Assembly: GCA_964503685.1 (NCBI GenBank)
Contig: CAZDAW010000121.1
Location: forward strand, 1-8,693
Direction of reading: 5' to 3'
Length of the DNA: 8,693 nt
Source: CAZDAW01 sp964503685
GTDB taxonomy: Bacteria; Chloroflexota; Anaerolineae; Anaerolineales; Anaerolineaceae
Under the pieces are notes generated by a model. The model worked only from the letters and a program-made list of their open reading frames with translations, did not search any database and was not told the DNA's origin. Positions within the stretch are counted from its first letter, which is position 1. The number at the start of each line of letters is the position of its first letter. Shown piece by piece: positions 5,753-8,693 of the stretch. Both the position numbers and the translations under genes were made by a program.

Positions 5753-5764
5753 AAGGAGTTCCTT
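5753..5764 (+). promoter_or_regulatory. Shine-Dalgarno with long spacer, inside a small inverted repeat
   Basis: AAGGAG (5753-5758) is 15 nt from ATG 5774, longer than usual, and no in-frame ATG, GTG, TTG or CTG lies nearer. The AAGG can pair with CCTT (5761-5764) around AGTT, which would hide the site. The upstream context copies the leader at 4077-4089. Confidence 0.45.
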
Positions 5765-5773
5765 CGCCGGTTA

Positions 5774-7345
5774 ATGAAGCGTGCTATTGTTTTACACCCA
5801 TTATTTTTTGTTATATATCCAATGGTTTTTCTCTACCTTGAAAACAGAGGTCAGGTGACTGTATCTCAGATATATCGCTCGATAATATTTGGATCTCTGT
5901 TTATGGTGGCCTTATTAGTCACAATCAAGTTGTTGTCCAGGAATTGGCACAAGGCGGGAATCATAACTTCGCTCATCATTGTGGAAATTTTTAGTTTTGG
6001 GCATTTATATAACTTCCTAGGCGAAGAAAAAATTGCAAGTGCCCACTGGATCACAGGGGGAAGACTGGTAGTTATGTATGGACTTATATTTTTAATGATT
6101 ACTACAGGAACTATATTTATGTTAAGTAAACCTCAAAAAATAACCTTCATACTAAATATTGTCAGTGGCTTCCTTTTATTAATGAATCTTTCCAATGTTG
6201 TTTCAATCAATATGGATCAATTTAAGCGATCCTCATTACCATCAGTACAGGAATCTATGGTGTTTCCACCGGAAAACCCTAAATTTAGTTCGGGTAGACA
6301 AACGGAGAAATCTAAGCCAGATATTTACTTTATTATTTTAGATGGATATGGAGAACAGCGAGTATTGGAAGATTTGTATGGTTTTGACAACAAGCCGTTT
6401 ATAGACTTCTTAGAAACTAAAGGTTTTACTATAGCGAAAGATAGTACTACTAATTACATACAAACATTTTTGTCTGTTGCTTCGACACTCAATATGGATT
6501 ATATCGACCACCAGGAAAACTTTAATCCATTGTCTGGTGATCGAATGCCAACCGTGGCTAGAATAAAAAATAGTAAGCTTCAGAAGTTCCTAGCGGATCA
6601 AGGGTATAAGATAGTTGCACTAGAGACCGGGTTTGAGTTCACAAATTTGGAGAATGTCGATCTCTTTATTGAGTCCCCCTTTTCTCTAAACGTATACGAA
6701 CAGATCCTGATAAATAGCACCCCAGCAGTGCTTGTCCAAAATGATCTTCAAGCTAACATTTATCGACGGGAAGTGATATCTCGTTTTGAAGTAATGCCTG
6801 AAGTAGCAAAAGTCACCGGGCCAAAATTCGTTTTTGCTCATATGGTTGTTCCTCATCCGCCATTTGTATTTGATGCTTCAGGAAATAGTATCGAAGTTAC
6901 GTCACTTTTAAAACGGGATGGTAGTCATTATCAAGGAACACGCGAAAAATATCTCCGTCAATACACAGAACAATTGAAATATATCAATACATTAACAGAA
7001 CAAATGATATCTGGAATCTTGAAAAATTCTAAGACACCACCAATCATTATTCTCCAAAGTGATCATGGCCCAGGTGCATATCTGGATTGGGAATCGATGG
7101 AAAACAGTTGCCTGAAAGAACGAGTGAAGATTCTAAATGCATATTATTTACCTGACCCCTCCCCCAATATTCCCAGTAATATAACGCCAGTTAATTCGTT
7201 CCGATTGGTGTTAGCCACTTATTTTGGAGTTCAGTTAGATAGGTTGGAGAACCGCTCTTATTATTCCACTTTTAGCAAACCGTACATGTTTCTTGATGTC
7301 ACCGATCTTGCAAATACTTGTTACCCTCTAGAAACAAAAAAATAG
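5774..7345 (+). CDS. Membrane-anchored alkaline-phosphatase/sulfatase-superfamily enzyme
   Basis: 523 residues. The N-terminal part has about five membrane helices (near 7-22, 34-52, 62-82, 97-117, 122-141), followed after a linker by an extracytoplasmic catalytic domain from about 180 to 515. Superfamily landmarks are DIYFIILDGYG (183-193, first metal aspartate D190), TNYIQTFLSVASTLN (226-240, position of the nucleophile, probably T231 or S234), HMVVPHPPFVFD (356-367) and QSDHGPGA (428-435, metal ligands D430 and H431). The layout recalls lipoteichoic-acid synthase and phosphoethanolamine transferases. No C-x-P-x-R sulfatase signature is present, so a phosphotransferase acting on lipid or glycan outside the membrane is more likely than a sulfatase; the substrate is unknown. 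The next gene follows after 47 bp, likely in the same operon. Confidence 0.8.
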   Translation: MKRAIVLHPLFFVIYPMVFLYLENRGQVTVSQIYRSIIFGSLFMVALLVTIKLLSRNWHKAGIITSLIIVEIFSFGHLYNFLGEEKIASAHWITGGRLVVMYGLIFLMITTGTIFMLSKPQKITFILNIVSGFLLLMNLSNVVSINMDQFKRSSLPSVQESMVFPPENPKFSSGRQTEKSKPDIYFIILDGYGEQRVLEDLYGFDNKPFIDFLETKGFTIAKDSTTNYIQTFLSVASTLNMDYIDHQENFNPLSGDRMPTVARIKNSKLQKFLADQGYKIVALETGFEFTNLENVDLFIESPFSLNVYEQILINSTPAVLVQNDLQANIYRREVISRFEVMPEVAKVTGPKFVFAHMVVPHPPFVFDASGNSIEVTSLLKRDGSHYQGTREKYLRQYTEQLKYINTLTEQMISGILKNSKTPPIIILQSDHGPGAYLDWESMENSCLKERVKILNAYYLPDPSPNIPSNITPVNSFRLVLATYFGVQLDRLENRSYYSTFSKPYMFLDVTDLANTCYPLETKK

Positions 7346-7392
7346 AGAAAAAATCTAATCATGATGGTCTCTATCTCTCTGTGAGAAACTCA

Positions 7393-8693
7393 ATGAACCG
7401 AAACAAGGCTATACCGCTGAGTATAATGTTACCGTTTTATCTTGTCGCCCAAATATTTTTGTGGCAACAGCATTCTTTTCCTTTGATTCGGTTAGAGACA
7501 GATGGAATTGAATACATGATTTTTGCCACAGAAAAAATTTTCCATCTTAGTCCATATCATGGGCCAGGGTATCCTTTATTTATCCGGTTAATCCACCTGA
7601 TTTTGAATGTAGATCTGTTTTCTGCAGCCAAGCTAGTATCAATAATTGCTGGGGGATTATTTATTGTCGTTAATTGGTACTTATTTTACAACTTATCAAA
7701 CTCAGAATTTGTTGCCGCCGCGGCTCTTGTGTTTTTTACAGTTAATTCGGTTTTTCTGATATCTTGTAATGCCATTTTAAGTGATGCTCTGGCAGTCACT
7801 TTGCTATATACCTCATTTGCAATCCTGCTTAAAAATCCATATCACTCAAAGGGACTTTTTTTCCTTGCTGGGATTATTGGGGGTCTGGCTTATCTCACGC
7901 GTTACATCTATGGCCTTATTTTAATAGTGCCATTCTTAATGGTGTTCTTTAACCGAAGTGAAGGAACTCTGACTCTTCGTTTCTTTAAAGCAGTGGAGTT
8001 TGTGGGTGGGTTTTTCCTTGCGGTTTCACCCTGGATGGTATATTTATATATTGAAAAGGGGAACCCGTTTTGGAATCATAACTATCTAAATATTGCATTT
8101 CGAATGTATCATTTTGGTTATGGTTGGAACCAGTTTCCTGATGAGGGTATGTATCAAGGCTTGCTTAGTGTTATACTTCGCGACCCACAGGTGTTTTTTC
8201 AAACATGGATAAGTTCGATATTTGACTTTCCTGGAGAATTGATGAAGTTATATCCAATGACTGGGTGGGTCAGCATTCCAGGATTGATATATTTTGTCAT
8301 GAAGCCAAATGCAAAAAAGAATATATATATACTTATCATGCTGGGATTTGCTTTGGTGACATCTTTGTTTTGGTATGAAAAGCGTTTTTTGTTAGTTTTT
8401 TTGCCTTTAGTTGCCCTCCTAATTGCCATCGGTCTGTCGATTATCCCTGATATCGTACCACATAATCGTATTGTTGGAAAACCGCCACAAGTTCATCTGA
8501 GGTGGTTAGCATTCTTTGCCCTCGTTGGTATCTCGCTATATCAAATGTTGCCAATTTCGGAATATTATTATGAGCAGGCGACTGAATATCAAGATGCTGC
8601 CATATGGTTACACACCCATGCGGAAAATGGGTCGGTGGTTCTAGCTGCGAAACCGCATATTCCATTCTTCGGACAGGGTATTTGGGCGGATTT
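7393..8693 (+). CDS. GT39/ArnT-like GT-C glycosyltransferase, truncated by the window edge
   Basis: The frame is open from ATG 7393 to the last base (433 codons seen). It encodes a very hydrophobic protein with around nine or more membrane segments. The first luminal loop has LETDGIEYMIFA (34-45), where D37 and E40 fit the acidic catalytic motif of GT-C enzymes, then SPYHGPGYPLFIRL (53-66). Further family-like points are LSDALAV (129-135), LTRYIYGL (168-175) and WYEKRFLLVFLPL (327-339), near the end of the membrane domain in ArnT-like proteins. Such enzymes transfer sugars from polyprenyl-phosphate donors outside the membrane, which fits the GT2 upstream as a donor-making partner. The in-frame GTG at 7381 is an alternative start; neither has a good ribosome-binding site. 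The C-terminus is missing only because the window stops. Confidence 0.82.
   Translation, partial: MNRNKAIPLSIMLPFYLVAQIFLWQQHSFPLIRLETDGIEYMIFATEKIFHLSPYHGPGYPLFIRLIHLILNVDLFSAAKLVSIIAGGLFIVVNWYLFYNLSNSEFVAAAALVFFTVNSVFLISCNAILSDALAVTLLYTSFAILLKNPYHSKGLFFLAGIIGGLAYLTRYIYGLILIVPFLMVFFNRSEGTLTLRFFKAVEFVGGFFLAVSPWMVYLYIEKGNPFWNHNYLNIAFRMYHFGYGWNQFPDEGMYQGLLSVILRDPQVFFQTWISSIFDFPGELMKLYPMTGWVSIPGLIYFVMKPNAKKNIYILIMLGFALVTSLFWYEKRFLLVFLPLVALLIAIGLSIIPDIVPHNRIVGKPPQVHLRWLAFFALVGISLYQMLPISEYYYEQATEYQDAAIWLHTHAENGSVVLAAKPHIPFFGQGIWAD

Noticed and set aside
7361..7384. Eight-codon mini-ORF (MMVSISL) before the GT-C gene
   Set aside because: It lacks a ribosome-binding site and regulatory codon runs; such tiny frames are common by chance.

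Overview
The window reads as a bacterial chromosomal segment from an uncultured organism, probably a draft or metagenome assembly because a run of exactly ten Ns (568-577) marks a scaffold join. My best guess at lineage is Chloroflexota (Anaerolineae-like). It rests on the style of the GT2 enzyme, the AglD/UPF0104-type flippase-like protein, the secreted protein with degenerate tandem repeats and the membrane-anchored alkaline-phosphatase-superfamily enzyme. This is an impression from family resemblance, not a demonstrated assignment.

Region 1 (1-401) is the most striking part. It is a non-coding array of at least nine perfect DnaA boxes (TTATCCACA), about five one-mismatch boxes and several more degenerate ones. 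All lie on the + strand, and most box-to-box steps are 20-22 bp, i.e. two helical turns. The linkers differ in sequence, so this is a phased protein-binding array rather than a simple tandem duplication. It is a candidate replication origin or DnaA-titration/regulatory locus. The window begins inside or at its edge.

Region 2 (402-3981) holds a short promoter region, a polyprenol-phosphate-type GT2 glycosyltransferase (540-1484), a 348-bp non-coding stretch with several hairpins (1485-1832), a GT4 glycosyltransferase (1833-2996) and a flippase-like polytopic membrane protein (2989-3981) that overlaps the GT4 gene by 8 bp. Both glycosyltransferases carry one in-frame stop codon (TAA at 930-932, TGA at 2157-2159) with clear family homology continuing in the same frame on both sides. 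They are either young pseudogenes, sequencing/consensus errors, or much less likely recoded genes.

Region 3 (3982-5773) holds a secreted protein of 496 residues with four degenerate repeats, a strong Shine-Dalgarno sequence and a 20-bp terminator hairpin downstream.

Region 4 (5774-8693) holds a membrane-anchored alkaline-phosphatase/sulfatase-superfamily enzyme followed after 47 bp by a GT39/ArnT-like GT-C glycosyltransferase that runs off the right edge.

Taken together, regions 2-4 look like part of a cell-surface glycan locus: lipid-linked sugar donor synthesis (GT2), cytoplasmic glycan assembly (GT4), membrane flipping or support (UPF0104), extracytoplasmic sugar transfer from a polyprenol donor (GT-C), and phospho- or sulfo-group chemistry outside the membrane. 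Base composition is mosaic: GC-rich in the GT2 catalytic half, intermediate in the secreted-protein gene, AT-rich in the last two genes. No tRNA, rRNA, insertion sequence or CRISPR array was seen.
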